NCBI RefSeq assembly: GCF_002001105.1
Contig: NZ_MUNP01000045.1
Location: forward strand, 1 to 64,000
DNA length: 64,000 nt
Source of the DNA: Rhodanobacter sp. C06
Lineage (GTDB): Bacteria; Pseudomonadota; Gammaproteobacteria; Xanthomonadales; Rhodanobacteraceae
Direction of reading: 5' to 3'
Below are positions 10,774-19,178 of this stretch, piece after piece. The position numbers and the translations under genes were made by a program. The first letter of the stretch is position 1; each line of letters opens with the position of its first letter. A model generated the notes under the pieces. It did not search any database. It was not told where the DNA came from and saw only the letters and a list, made by a program, of their open reading frames with translations.

Positions 10774-11496
10774 TCAGATACGGTCGTGTGGTGCCAGGTA
10801 ACGCCATTGTCCCGGCGGCAGCTTCGCCAGCGGAATACGCCCCACGCGCAGGCATTTCATCGCCAGCACGGTGAGCCCGACCGCGTTGCACATCGGCTCG
10901 ATCTGGGTCGGCCGCAACACCTTGAATGCGAAGCGCAGCCGTTGTTCACTCTGCCAGCTGACCTTGATCGGCGGCATCGCATAGTTGTTGAAGCGCAGGC
11001 CGTGATTGAGCAGGGCCAGCCCGTTCGGAATCAGCGTGCCTTCCACATCGACGACAAATTCCTGCTCGATGCGACTGACGTCTTCGGTCAGCTTGCGCAC
11101 GACGCGCCAGTCCTGGGTGAAGATCAATAGCCCGCTGGCACCTGTCGGAAGCGAAAGCGGCGAGGTCAGTCGATGCAGGTGTCGCCGCAACGGGCGCACG
11201 CCGGAGGCATCGTCAGCCGTGCGCGTCAGTGCGGTGACCAGCGCGCTGGCCGGGTTTGCGCCGGCATCGCTGTCGTATCCAGCGGGTTTGTGCAGTACCA
11301 GGGTGATCGGCTCAGCGGGAGTCGGCCGGGCAGCGGGATCGAGTTCGACGACTTGCGTGTCGACCATGAACTGCGGCTCTTCCACGACGTTGCCGTCGAC
11401 CTGCACCCAGCCGCCTTCGATGTATTGCTGGGCCTCGCGTCGCGAGCAACCGGCCAGCGCAGTGATGTGTTTGTCGAGGCGTAGCGGTTCGGTCAT
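10774..11496 (-). CDS. RsuA/RluF-like S4-domain protein lacking pseudouridine-synthase catalytic motifs
   Basis: A 240-aa protein with an intact N-terminal S4 RNA-binding domain (LDKHITALAGCSRREAQQYI, GGWVQVDG) and the strand LVLHKPAGY typical of the RsuA/RluB/RluF branch. The two defining catalytic motifs are altered. Where the family has GRLD-x-x-[ST]-x-GL, this protein has LSLPTGASGL (Pro117 at the catalytic Asp). Where it has N-R-Q-I-R-R-M, this has TQIEPMC (197-203). The C-terminal V-G-R-I-P-L-x-x-L-P-P-G-x-W-R is kept. It is therefore probably RNA-binding but not a working synthase by the known mechanism. No frameshift explains the change. Confidence 0.82.
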   Translation of the reverse strand: MTEPLRLDKHITALAGCSRREAQQYIEGGWVQVDGNVVEEPQFMVDTQVVELDPAARPTPAEPITLVLHKPAGYDSDAGANPASALVTALTRTADDASGVRPLRRHLHRLTSPLSLPTGASGLLIFTQDWRVVRKLTEDVSRIEQEFVVDVEGTLIPNGLALLNHGLRFNNYAMPPIKVSWQSEQRLRFAFKVLRPTQIEPMCNAVGLTVLAMKCLRVGRIPLAKLPPGQWRYLAPHDRI

Positions 11497-11552
11497 CAGG
11501 TGGGTCGCAGGTGGTCAGTGGGGCCATTGTAGGCCGTGGCGTTGGGCAAACC

Positions 11553-12373
11553 GGGGTCAGAGTGCACTTTCCGACAGGGGATGGTGGCGTGACCCGACAG
11601 ACCGTCGCATGGTGCGTGGGAAAACTGGAGACGCGCCTGCACGGATGCCGCCATGCCTCGCCAGCCACGACTCGATCTTGCCCAGATACCGCAGCATGTC
11701 GTCCAGCGCGGCAATGATCGCCAGCCGTGCTTTTTCACCGACATCGATCGTGTGCGTTACCTGCAAGACCTGCGCGAGATCGCCATGCGCGAGGGATGCA
11801 ACGTCCACGCCTACGTGCTCATGACCAACCACGTGCATCTGTTGATGACGCCCGCCGCCAGCGGCCAGGTTGCGCGCGTCATGCAATCCCTGGGGCGGCG
11901 CTACGTTCGCTACATCAACGATCGTTACCGGCGCACCGGCACGTTGTGGGAAGGACGCTACAAGTCATCACTGGTAGACCGGGAAACCTACCTGCTGCAC
12001 TGCTACCGCTATATCGAGTTGAACCCGGTCCGCGCCCGCATGACCGCCGATCCGCTCGACTACGCATGGTCGAGCCACGCACACAATGCCTTCGGCCGCG
12101 ACGATCCGCTTATCCATCCGCACCCGACCTATCTGGCGTTGGGCAGAACAGACCAGGAGCGACATCGCGCCTACCGCGCCCTCGCCGTGGAAAACCTTTC
12201 CCAGGATCATCTCGACGCCATCCGCATCCACCTGCAACGTCAACACGCCCTGGGATCTGAGCGCTTCCGCACGGTTATCGAAGCGCAACTGTCACGCCGT
12301 GCAGGACCGGCGAAAATCGGGCGCCCGCGCAAAAAGTCTCCAGAGCGAAGCACGGAAAGTGCACTCTGACCCC
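11553..12373. mobile_element. RAYT gene bounded by perfect 20-bp inverted repeats
   Basis: ggggtcagagtgcactttcc at 11553-11572 and its exact reverse complement at 12354-12373 bracket the transposase gene. Similarity extends a few bases outward (gcaaa...). The right repeat overlaps the last codons and the stop of the transposase gene. A same-family solo element is at 6676, and closely related pairs sit inside icmF and recC. The arrangement fits a RAYT with its own REP/BIME elements rather than a classical IS with target-site duplications, which I do not see. Confidence 0.8.
11653..12369 (+). CDS. REP-associated tyrosine transposase (RAYT, Y1_Tnp)
   Basis: A 238-aa HUH-type single-strand transposase of the IS200-like REP-associated group. 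The signature HUH is NHVHLLM (His60 and His62). GTLWEGRYKSSLV and RYIELNPVRA (catalytic Tyr near 118-120) are classic RAYT motifs. The Lys/Arg-rich tail (GRPRKKS) is common in this group. RAYTs mobilise REP hairpins and are usually vertically kept, single-copy genes. The ESAL C-terminus is encoded inside the flanking repeat. It converges on the NACHT gene, with 18 nt between stops. Confidence 0.93.
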   Translation: MPRQPRLDLAQIPQHVVQRGNDRQPCFFTDIDRVRYLQDLREIAMREGCNVHAYVLMTNHVHLLMTPAASGQVARVMQSLGRRYVRYINDRYRRTGTLWEGRYKSSLVDRETYLLHCYRYIELNPVRARMTADPLDYAWSSHAHNAFGRDDPLIHPHPTYLALGRTDQERHRAYRALAVENLSQDHLDAIRIHLQRQHALGSERFRTVIEAQLSRRAGPAKIGRPRKKSPERSTESAL

Positions 12374-12387
12374 TGTTTTGCCTTTTC

Positions 12388-14646
12388 CTAATCTTTGAAC
12401 TCAGAGACTTCACGCCAAATCGAGTCGTCTGAAAGAGATAGCTCCGAGCGAATCTTATTCATTCTAGCCGTGGCAGACCTAACAGGCGCGTATATCCAAC
12501 CATCACTACCTTTATGGCGATCTATAACACCCTCTCTCATAAGCAATGTCAATATCTTTCCGACAACTTTCGCGCTGTACTCTTGGCCATAACCACCTTT
12601 CCTTAGGGCCGCCTCTTCGCGACCCGCTCCACGCTGGAAGAAAATTTTGTGAATAATAGCGAGTAGAAGCTTGTTCTGACGAGAGATATCGCTCTGCTTA
12701 ATTGCAGATGCGTTACTCAGCTGATCAAAATAGATTATGTCCGTACCAGAAATCCAAGCAGGCATGCCGGCCGGCCCAGAAACGCCATTTACTGCATTAA
12801 TAATGCAACCATCAACCGAAATTCCGTGGGAAGAAGTAACCGTAGTCCTGTCAATATCTAAAACGCCAATCTCCGAATTTGATATGTGCAGATTTAGAAG
12901 AGACTTGCCGTGCAAATTCAAAACTGGAACATATCCATCTATGATTTTTAAAGAATGAAAATCAACATTTCCAGTGCCTACAATAGATAATATCGACACT
13001 ATCTCACCAAGCATCCACGAATTTGCCGACACACCGAATTTTCTAATGTAAGAAAAGCACGAGTTATGCAGCCCATACATTTCAACAAGATTAGCCGCAT
13101 GAATGGCACCGATAACCCGCAGACCTTGTTGCCATTTCGTCCGAACGAACCTTTCACTCATCGAAGACACTTCATTTACAAGATGCTCTGCTCTTAGCAC
13201 ATCAACTAAACTGTGATCAATAAACTGGCGATCGGGCGACTCAGGTTCAATTCGACCAAGAGTACATAACCGCGCCAACAATAGACGCCCAGCCTCATCC
13301 GGAATACTACCAACCACGGTTTCATAAGCTTCATCGATTTCTCTTGGTGTCAGACGCCCGAGAAAGACTGGCGAGTATCGTGACCGCGCAGCCAGTTCAA
13401 GCAAGATCTCTCGAACAGTCTCGGCAGATACTGATTCAGAAACACCTCTGGACTCGCGGATGCAGACGGCAAAAAAGAACGCGCCCCAAAACTCAAATTC
13501 TCCGAAATCCTTAGATAACAGCTGCTCGACCTCGGTCACATCGATCTCAGCGAGCAACTGAAATACAAGAGGCTTCCTGGGCAACCACCCCGGGCAGAGT
13601 GTTTTCACGTGCAAACCAGACAAATAGATTGCGGCCTCCGCCTCGGTAAAATTGTCAGGAACACGTGCAATAGTTACATTATGGCTATTCGCCACCCCAA
13701 GCGACTCGAACATCTCCTTGTCACTATCAAAAAAATGCGATCTCCCAGTAAGTAGGACCCCAGCCTTAGCACGTATAATCAAGTCACGGAGACCGCGGAC
13801 TGCATGTTTTCTGAGTGCTCGGCGATCCCTCGCTTTTGGATCATGGACTTGCGTCCCAATTTCATCAAACCCATCAAGCAGGAGCACTAACCCACCTGCA
13901 TTCAAGAGTCGAACTATGTTATCGACGGAACCCTGCAGCCCAATATTTCCAAGATGCCCAGCGATAATTTCTAATGCGTTGGAGCTACTCCAATGATCGC
14001 GCAAGTTGATTGCGACAGGATAAGCCCCTGATTCAGTCACAGATTTTGAAAGTGTCGTAAATATCTCTCGCACGCACCGGCTTTTCCCCGTTCCGTAGTC
14101 ACCGGTCAATACGACGGTTCCACCCCGTATCAACTTCTCTGCTATGTCTCCGATCGTTAAGTCTTGCTTACCACCGTCGACGGTATAACGAACCGGCACA
14201 AATTCTCTCTGATCATTTTCGCCAGTCCGTGAGTCGACTGCGCTGCCAAATGGTTGCAACACCCTGAGCTCTCGATATGACTCGAAGTCGAAAAATTCCT
14301 GCTCATACTCTTGTAATGAGATCACGCGAATGTGCGATTCAGCTCCAGCCTCTTTCATAGAGTTCGTTGGAGCGTCGTCTAAAACGATGTAGGCACGACA
14401 AAAAACTCCTTCTCCGAGCAATTTAATACGGAACGGAACAATTTTTGCAATATCTTCTCTGACTTTTTGCAGCGTTACATTCGTCGTTATCTCGATCACG
14501 ACCATTTCTTCGTGAGAGATTCTAATTAATCCATCGAAATCCACACCGTGCTCGTGGCACGGTGAGCACTTGGAACCCCAGCGAAGCGAGGCAATGGATC
14601 GAACTCTTTCTTCGAATGTTCGCCAAATCTGCACGCCGGCCTCCAT
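12388..14646 (-). CDS. NACHT-type STAND NTPase with N-terminal PD-(D/E)XK-like segment, putative anti-phage protein
   Basis: A protein of about 752 aa. The start is taken at the ATG at 14646; the frame is open to an ATG at 14715 that would overlap the end of icmF, and neither has a good ribosome site. Residues 30-70 (GVDFDGLIRI ... VVIEITTN) look like a PD-(D/E)XK core with Asp36/Asp38 and Glu52, but Thr stands where Lys is usual. The NTPase core is clear: Walker A GDYGTGKS (182-189), Walker B LVLLLDGFDEI (253-263) and LLTGRSHFF (298-306), all NACHT-like. A long helical region follows, then a beta-repeat stretch (LNLHGKSLLNLHISNSEIG), and a C-terminal winged-helix-like region. G+C is near 45%, far below the flanks, which indicates horizontal transfer. 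Confidence 0.82.
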   Translation of the reverse strand: MEAGVQIWRTFEERVRSIASLRWGSKCSPCHEHGVDFDGLIRISHEEMVVIEITTNVTLQKVREDIAKIVPFRIKLLGEGVFCRAYIVLDDAPTNSMKEAGAESHIRVISLQEYEQEFFDFESYRELRVLQPFGSAVDSRTGENDQREFVPVRYTVDGGKQDLTIGDIAEKLIRGGTVVLTGDYGTGKSRCVREIFTTLSKSVTESGAYPVAINLRDHWSSSNALEIIAGHLGNIGLQGSVDNIVRLLNAGGLVLLLDGFDEIGTQVHDPKARDRRALRKHAVRGLRDLIIRAKAGVLLTGRSHFFDSDKEMFESLGVANSHNVTIARVPDNFTEAEAAIYLSGLHVKTLCPGWLPRKPLVFQLLAEIDVTEVEQLLSKDFGEFEFWGAFFFAVCIRESRGVSESVSAETVREILLELAARSRYSPVFLGRLTPREIDEAYETVVGSIPDEAGRLLLARLCTLGRIEPESPDRQFIDHSLVDVLRAEHLVNEVSSMSERFVRTKWQQGLRVIGAIHAANLVEMYGLHNSCFSYIRKFGVSANSWMLGEIVSILSIVGTGNVDFHSLKIIDGYVPVLNLHGKSLLNLHISNSEIGVLDIDRTTVTSSHGISVDGCIINAVNGVSGPAGMPAWISGTDIIYFDQLSNASAIKQSDISRQNKLLLAIIHKIFFQRGAGREEAALRKGGYGQEYSAKVVGKILTLLMREGVIDRHKGSDGWIYAPVRSATARMNKIRSELSLSDDSIWREVSEFKD

Positions 14647-14680
14647 AAGTGAAATGGGAAAAGCAAAAAATAGCTTTGAC

Positions 14681-17600
14681 CTACATGTTCCGCCGATACT
14701 CCCCACCCACGTCATACAACGCGTGGCTGATCTGCCCCAGCGAGTTGTACTTCACCGCCTCCACCAGCTGCTCGAACACATTCTTCCGCTCACGCGCTGT
14801 GTCCTGCAAGCGCTTCAGGCTCTCCGGCGCCAGTGAGTTGCGCGCCACGCCGAACGCCTTGACGTTCGCAATCTGCTGCCCCTTCTCCTCCTCCGTCGAC
14901 CGAATCAACTCGATCTCGGTCGCGATCTCCCCACCATGATCCTTCGGCAGGAAGGTATTGACCCCAATCAACGGCAACGACCCATCATGCTTCTTGTGCT
15001 CGTAATACATCGACTCTTCCTGGATCTTGCCGCGCTGATACATGGTGTCCATCGCGCCGAGCACGCCGCCGCGCTCGCTGATCGCCTCGAACTCCTTGTA
15101 CACGGCCTCTTCCACCAGGTCGGTGAGTTCCTCGACCACGTAGCTGCCCTGCCAGGGGTTCTCGTTGAAGTTCAGCCCGAGCTCCTTGTTGATGATCATC
15201 TGGATCGCCACCGCGCGACGCACGCTTTCTTCGGTAGGCGTGGTGATCGCTTCGTCATAGGCGTTGGTGTGCAGCGAGTTGCAGTTGTCGAACAGCGCGT
15301 ACAGCGCCTGCAGCGTGGTGCGGATGTCGTTGAACTGGATCTCCTGCGCGTGCAGCGAGCGGCCTGAGGTCTGGATGTGGTACTTCATCATCTGGCTGCG
15401 CGCGCTGGCGCCGTAGCGCTCGCGCATGGCGCGGGCCCAGATGCGGCGGGCCACGCGGCCGATCACGGTGTATTCCGGGTCCATGCCGTTGGAGAAGAAG
15501 AACGACAGGTTGGGCGCGAAGTCGTCGATCTTCATGCCGCGCGCGAGGTAGTACTCCACGATGGTGAAGCCGTTGGACAGCGTGAAGGCGAGCTGGCTGA
15601 TCGGGTTCGCGCCGGCTTCGGCGATGTGGTAGCCGGAGATGGAGACGGAGTAGAAGTTGCGGACCTTGTGCTCCACGAAGTACGACTGGATGTCGCCCAT
15701 CATGCGCAGGGCGAATTCGGTGCTGAAGATGCAGGTGTTCTGCGCCTGGTCTTCCTTGAGGATGTCGGCCTGCACGGTGCCGCGCACGGCGGCCAGCGTC
15801 TCGGCCTTGATCCGCGCGTAGGTCTCCGCATCCACCAGCTGGTCGCCGGTGACGCCTAGCAGGCCCAAACCCAGGCCGTCGTTGCCGGTGGGCAATTCGC
15901 CGGAATACTGCGGGCGGCCGTTCGGATACAGCGCGGCGATGGTCTTTTCCGCCGCGGCCCAGCGCGCGGGATCTTCCTTGAGGTATTTCTCCACGTTCTG
16001 GTCGATCGCGGTGTTCATGAACATCGCCAGGATCATCGGCGCGGGGCCGTTGATGGTCATCGACACCGAGCTGGTGGGCGCGCTGAGGTCGAAGCCGGAG
16101 TACAGCTTCTTCATGTCGTCCAGCGTGGCGATGTTGACGCCGGAGTTGCCGATCTTGCCGTAGATGTCGGGGCGCGGCGCCGGGTCTTCGCCGTACAGGG
16201 TGACCGAGTCGAACGCGGTGGACAGGCGCGTGGCGGCGCCGCCCTGGCTGAGGTAATGGAAGCGGCGGTTGGTGCGCTCGGGCGTGCCCTCGCCCGCGAA
16301 CATGCGGGTGGGGTCTTCGCCGCTGCGGCGGTACGGGTACACGCCGCCGGTGTACGGGTAGTGGCCGGGCAGGTTTTCCTTGCCGAGGAACAGCAGCTGG
16401 TCGCCCCAGCTCGCGGTCTTGGGCGGCGCGACTTTCGGGATCTTCTGGTGGCTCAACGACTCGCGGTAGTTCTCCACGCGGATGGTCTTGTCGCGCACCT
16501 TGTATTCGTTGACGTCCTTGGTCACCGACTCGCGCAGCTTCGGCCAGTCGCGCAGCAGGTGGATGGACTCGTGGCTCAGTTCCTTCAGCGCGGCGTTGTA
16601 GCGTTGGCGGAGGAGCAGGAGGGTGCGGTCGATGGTGTGCTCGTCATTCCGGCGAAGGCCGGAATCGCTCTTCGGTTGATCGTCCGTGGGGGATGCGATC
16701 CCGGCCTGCGCCGGGATGACTGTTGGTGAAGGTGAGGCGGCATGCAAATCCTCGCTGCGGTACAGCTCCAGCGGCTTGGGCAGCTTCGCGTCGCCCAGTT
16801 CCTTCAGCGACTCGTAACAGTGCTGCGCCTTGCTGGCGGCTTCCGACTGGTGCGCGACGGATGCGTTGATGCCGCGGCCCTGCTCGGCGATCTCGGCGAG
16901 GTAGCGCACGCGGGCGCCGGGAATCAGCACGGTGGCGCGCGGTTCCTTCAGCGTGGTGTCGAGCTGGGGCTTCCAGTCGCAGCCGGGGGAAGAAAGGGAG
17001 TCAGAGTCACTTTTCGACCCGCCATCTGGAACCTTGTCCGCACCCGCGCTCGAAAAGTGACTCTGACCCCTTTTCTTGTCGCGCATCAGCCGGCACAGGT
17101 TGGTGAACATCCAGGTGACGCCGGGGTCGTTGAACTGGCTGGCGATGGTGGGGTACACCGGCACGTCCTCGTCCTTGATGGTGAACGCGGTGTGGTTGCG
17201 CTTCCACTGCTTGCGCACGTCGCGCAGCGCGTCCTCGGCGCCGCGGCGGTCGAACTTGTTCAGCACCACCAGCTCGGCGAAGTCGATCATGTCGATCTTC
17301 TCCAGCTGGCTGGCCGCGCCGTAGTCGCTGGTCATCACGTAGACCGGGAAGTCGACCAGGTCGACGATCTCCGAATCGCTCTGGCCGATGCCGGCGGTCT
17401 CGACGATCACCAGGTCGTAGGGCTGCGCCTTGAGGAAGTCGATGCAGTCGTGCAGCACCGCGTTGGTGGCGGTGTGCTGGCGGCGCGTGGCCATGGAGCG
17501 CATGTAGACGCGGTGGCTGCGCAGCGCATTCATGCGGATGCGGTCGCCCAGCAGCGCGCCGCCTGAACGACGACGCGTCGGATCGACCGCGAGCACGGCG

Positions 17601-18313
17601 ATGCGCATCTCGGGGAACGCGTGCAGGAAGCGCAGCAGCAGCTCGTCCACCACGCTGGACTTGCCCGCGCCGCCGGTGCCGGTGAGGCCCAGCACGGGCG
17701 TGGCCTTGCCGGCCAGCTTCCACTGCTTGCGCAGGTGGTCGAGGTCGGTGGCGGAAAGCTTGCCCTCCTCGATCGCGCTGAGCATGTGGCCGATGGAGAT
17801 CTCGTCGTCCACGTTCACCTTGGATTCGGCGGTGTCGGGCGTGCGCTGCGCGGCGGCCTTGCCGGCGCGCTGCATCACGTCCTCGATCATCTCGACGAGG
17901 CCGAGCTTCATGCCGTCGTTGGGGTGGTAGATGCGCTCCACGCCGTAGGCCTGCAGCTCCTTGATTTCCTCCGGCGTGATGGTGCCGCCGCCACCGCCGA
18001 ACACGCGGATGTGGCCGGCGCCCTTCTCCTTCAGCATGTCCACCATGTACTTGAAGTACTCGACGTGGCCGCCCTGGTAGGACGACAGCGCGATGGCGTC
18101 GGCGTCTTCCTGCAGCGCGGCGCGCACCACGTCCTCCACCGAGCGGTTGTGGCCCAGGTGGACCACCTCGGCGCCCTGGCTCTGGATGATGCGGCGCATG
18201 ATGTTGATCGCCGCATCGTGGCCATCGAACAGGCTGGCCGCGGTGACGAAGCGCAGCGGGGTGGTCTCGGTTTGCGTGGCGCCGGCGGGGACGTGCTTGG
18301 CGGGGGAACTCAT
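14681..18313 (-). CDS. icmF: Fused isobutyryl-CoA mutase (B12-binding, MeaI-type GTPase, mutase)
   Basis: A 1210-aa adenosylcobalamin enzyme with IcmF domain order. The B12 domain comes first ([10 protein letters not shown] with the cobalt-ligating His; [11 protein letters not shown]). The G-protein chaperone follows (Walker [13 protein letters not shown] near 205-217). The mutase has [19 protein letters not shown] and [15 protein letters not shown]. Usual length is about 1080-1100; two in-frame palindromic insertions in the linker between GTPase and mutase (about residues 415-440 and 530-560) account for over 50 extra residues. The position equal to methylmalonyl-CoA mutase Tyr89 is Tyr659 (Phe in known IcmFs), and the one equal to Arg207 is Gln858. 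Expected role is rearrangement of short branched acyl-CoAs. It is unrelated to the type VI secretion protein of the same name. Confidence 0.95.
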   Translation of the reverse strand: MSSPAKHVPAGATQTETTPLRFVTAASLFDGHDAAINIMRRIIQSQGAEVVHLGHNRSVEDVVRAALQEDADAIALSSYQGGHVEYFKYMVDMLKEKGAGHIRVFGGGGGTITPEEIKELQAYGVERIYHPNDGMKLGLVEMIEDVMQRAGKAAAQRTPDTAESKVNVDDEISIGHMLSAIEEGKLSATDLDHLRKQWKLAGKATPVLGLTGTGGAGKSSVVDELLLRFLHAFPEMRIAVLAVDPTRRRSGGALLGDRIRMNALRSHRVYMRSMATRRQHTATNAVLHDCIDFLKAQPYDLVIVETAGIGQSDSEIVDLVDFPVYVMTSDYGAASQLEKIDMIDFAELVVLNKFDRRGAEDALRDVRKQWKRNHTAFTIKDEDVPVYPTIASQFNDPGVTWMFTNLCRLMRDKKRGQSHFSSAGADKVPDGGSKSDSDSLSSPGCDWKPQLDTTLKEPRATVLIPGARVRYLAEIAEQGRGINASVAHQSEAASKAQHCYESLKELGDAKLPKPLELYRSEDLHAASPSPTVIPAQAGIASPTDDQPKSDSGLRRNDEHTIDRTLLLLRQRYNAALKELSHESIHLLRDWPKLRESVTKDVNEYKVRDKTIRVENYRESLSHQKIPKVAPPKTASWGDQLLFLGKENLPGHYPYTGGVYPYRRSGEDPTRMFAGEGTPERTNRRFHYLSQGGAATRLSTAFDSVTLYGEDPAPRPDIYGKIGNSGVNIATLDDMKKLYSGFDLSAPTSSVSMTINGPAPMILAMFMNTAIDQNVEKYLKEDPARWAAAEKTIAALYPNGRPQYSGELPTGNDGLGLGLLGVTGDQLVDAETYARIKAETLAAVRGTVQADILKEDQAQNTCIFSTEFALRMMGDIQSYFVEHKVRNFYSVSISGYHIAEAGANPISQLAFTLSNGFTIVEYYLARGMKIDDFAPNLSFFFSNGMDPEYTVIGRVARRIWARAMRERYGASARSQMMKYHIQTSGRSLHAQEIQFNDIRTTLQALYALFDNCNSLHTNAYDEAITTPTEESVRRAVAIQMIINKELGLNFNENPWQGSYVVEELTDLVEEAVYKEFEAISERGGVLGAMDTMYQRGKIQEESMYYEHKKHDGSLPLIGVNTFLPKDHGGEIATEIELIRSTEEEKGQQIANVKAFGVARNSLAPESLKRLQDTARERKNVFEQLVEAVKYNSLGQISHALYDVGGEYRRNM
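16643..16720. repeat. GTCATTCCGGCG-type palindromic element inside icmF
   Basis: gtcattccggcgaaggccgg at 16643 onward and the inverted gatcccggcctgcgccggga-tgac ending at 16720 form a compound palindrome. On the coding strand it reads [14 protein letters not shown]...SGLRRNDE, the well-known translation of this dispersed repeat. It is read through in frame. Confidence 0.88.
16996..17070. repeat. GGGGTCAGAGT-type palindromic element inside icmF
   Basis: Arms 16997-17017 and 17050-17070 (ggagtcagagtcacttttcg / cgaaaagtgactctgacccc) differ at one position, with a 32-nt loop. The core GTCAGAGT...CTTTTC matches the RAYT-flanking repeat family. It encodes [11 protein letters not shown]...GSKSDSDS in frame in the mutase. 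Confidence 0.88.
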
Positions 18314-18409
18314 GGCGACTCCGACATCGTGTGCTTGAACCCGCCGATTCTAGTGGTTCGTCCCCGCGCCCGCTGGTGCACCGCCACATGCGCGGCGGCA
18401 AGGATCGGT

Positions 18410-18637
18410 CTATTTGGGGTGCCAGCGCTCGTCCTCGCCCTTGGCGTAGCCCTGCTTTACCGCCGACCAGGCCACCTTGCGCGCCGTTTCCTCGCGCGAC
18501 TCGTCGCCGCGGCGCTTGTCCACGTCGGCGTATTCGTCCCAGGCGTGGTTGAACGCTTCCTTGTAGATCTCCTGGGCGTGTTTCGGCAGGTGGTCACGCA
18601 CCGCATCGGGCAGCTGGCTGATGGTTTGGTAAGGCAT
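18410..18637 (-). CDS. chaB: ChaB family protein
   Basis: A 75-aa small soluble protein that starts MPYQTISQLPDAVRDHLPKH, with GGAG upstream. It carries the ChaB core: AQEIYKEAFNHAWDEY, a charged helix and the C-terminal ETARKVAWSAVKQGYAKG. In enterics chaB lies beside the ChaA cation antiporter; no chaA is visible here. Function in cation transport is by family only and is not established. Confidence 0.88.
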   Translation of the reverse strand: MPYQTISQLPDAVRDHLPKHAQEIYKEAFNHAWDEYADVDKRRGDESREETARKVAWSAVKQGYAKGEDERWHPK

Positions 18638-18711
18638 GGCGGGCTCCGCGGGGACGGGGCTGCCAGCTTGGGGGATGCGGGATAAAGCGGCCGTCAAGCG
18701 ACGGCGATGGT

Positions 18712-19140
18712 TCAGTGCACGCCGGCACCGGGATCATCGGGCGTGGGCTTCCTTTCCAGCGCCCGTTTCATGGCCGCGGCGCCCAGCTCCACGTTCTGGC
18801 GGATGGGTTCGGCCAGTTCGTCCGGCAGGACGTCGGTGATCCAGACCAGGCGCGTGCGACGCGCGCCATCAGCAAAGACCTGGAAGGACGCGTTGTGGTG
18901 CGCGGCCCGGCCGCCGACGGAGGCATAGACGAAGCGGCGGGCGTCATGGTCGAGCGTGACGATCAGCTCGCGCGCCACCAGGCCGTTGGCGAAGGTGACG
19001 ATCCTGGCGTTGCCATCCAGCCGGGTGTCGACCAGCACACCCGGCACGAGGCGTTCGTGGGCCGCGCCGACGTCGCTGATGGCCGCCCACACGTCGTCGG
19101 GATCGGCATCCAGCAGGATGTCCTTGCATATCGAGGCCAC
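18712..19140 (-). CDS. SRPBCC (START/Bet v 1-like) family protein
   Basis: A 142-aa single-domain protein with the helix-grip pattern of polyketide cyclase/SRPBCC proteins: ILLDADPDDVWAAISDVGAA at the start, ARIVTFANGLVARELIV, RFVYASVGGRAAHHNAS, RTRLVWITDVLPDELA, and a closing long helix. It uses a GTG start with GAGGAAG 5 nt upstream. Such proteins bind hydrophobic ligands; no ligand can be inferred. It lies 38 nt downstream of the tandem lipocalin-like gene on the same strand and may be co-transcribed. Confidence 0.82.
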   Translation of the reverse strand: MASICKDILLDADPDDVWAAISDVGAAHERLVPGVLVDTRLDGNARIVTFANGLVARELIVTLDHDARRFVYASVGGRAAHHNASFQVFADGARRTRLVWITDVLPDELAEPIRQNVELGAAAMKRALERKPTPDDPGAGVH

Positions 19141-19178
19141 GACGCTTCCTCGTCAGCTGATTGCGTTTTGCAGCGGGG

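Noticed and set aside
10774-11496. Calling this gene rluF or rluB outright
   Set aside because: Both catalytic motifs are altered, so a functional synthase name would mislead.
6670-12400. CRISPR array from repeated GGGGTCAGAGT pieces
   Set aside because: Copies are far apart, inverted and unevenly placed, with no regular spacers and no cas genes.
14647-14715. Upstream start of the NACHT gene (ATG at 14715)
   Set aside because: It would overlap icmF, lies in GC-rich icmF-type DNA and adds residues with no domain meaning. Kept only as an alternative.
16621-17080. Possible frameshift or intein-like interruption in icmF
   Set aside because: The two extra segments are palindromic repeats with the frame kept, and the domains on both sides are intact. 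No intein splicing motifs were seen.
18331-18409. Cobalamin riboswitch or other leader upstream of icmF
   Set aside because: No B12-box-like sequence or long structured leader is seen in the short spacer before the icmF start.
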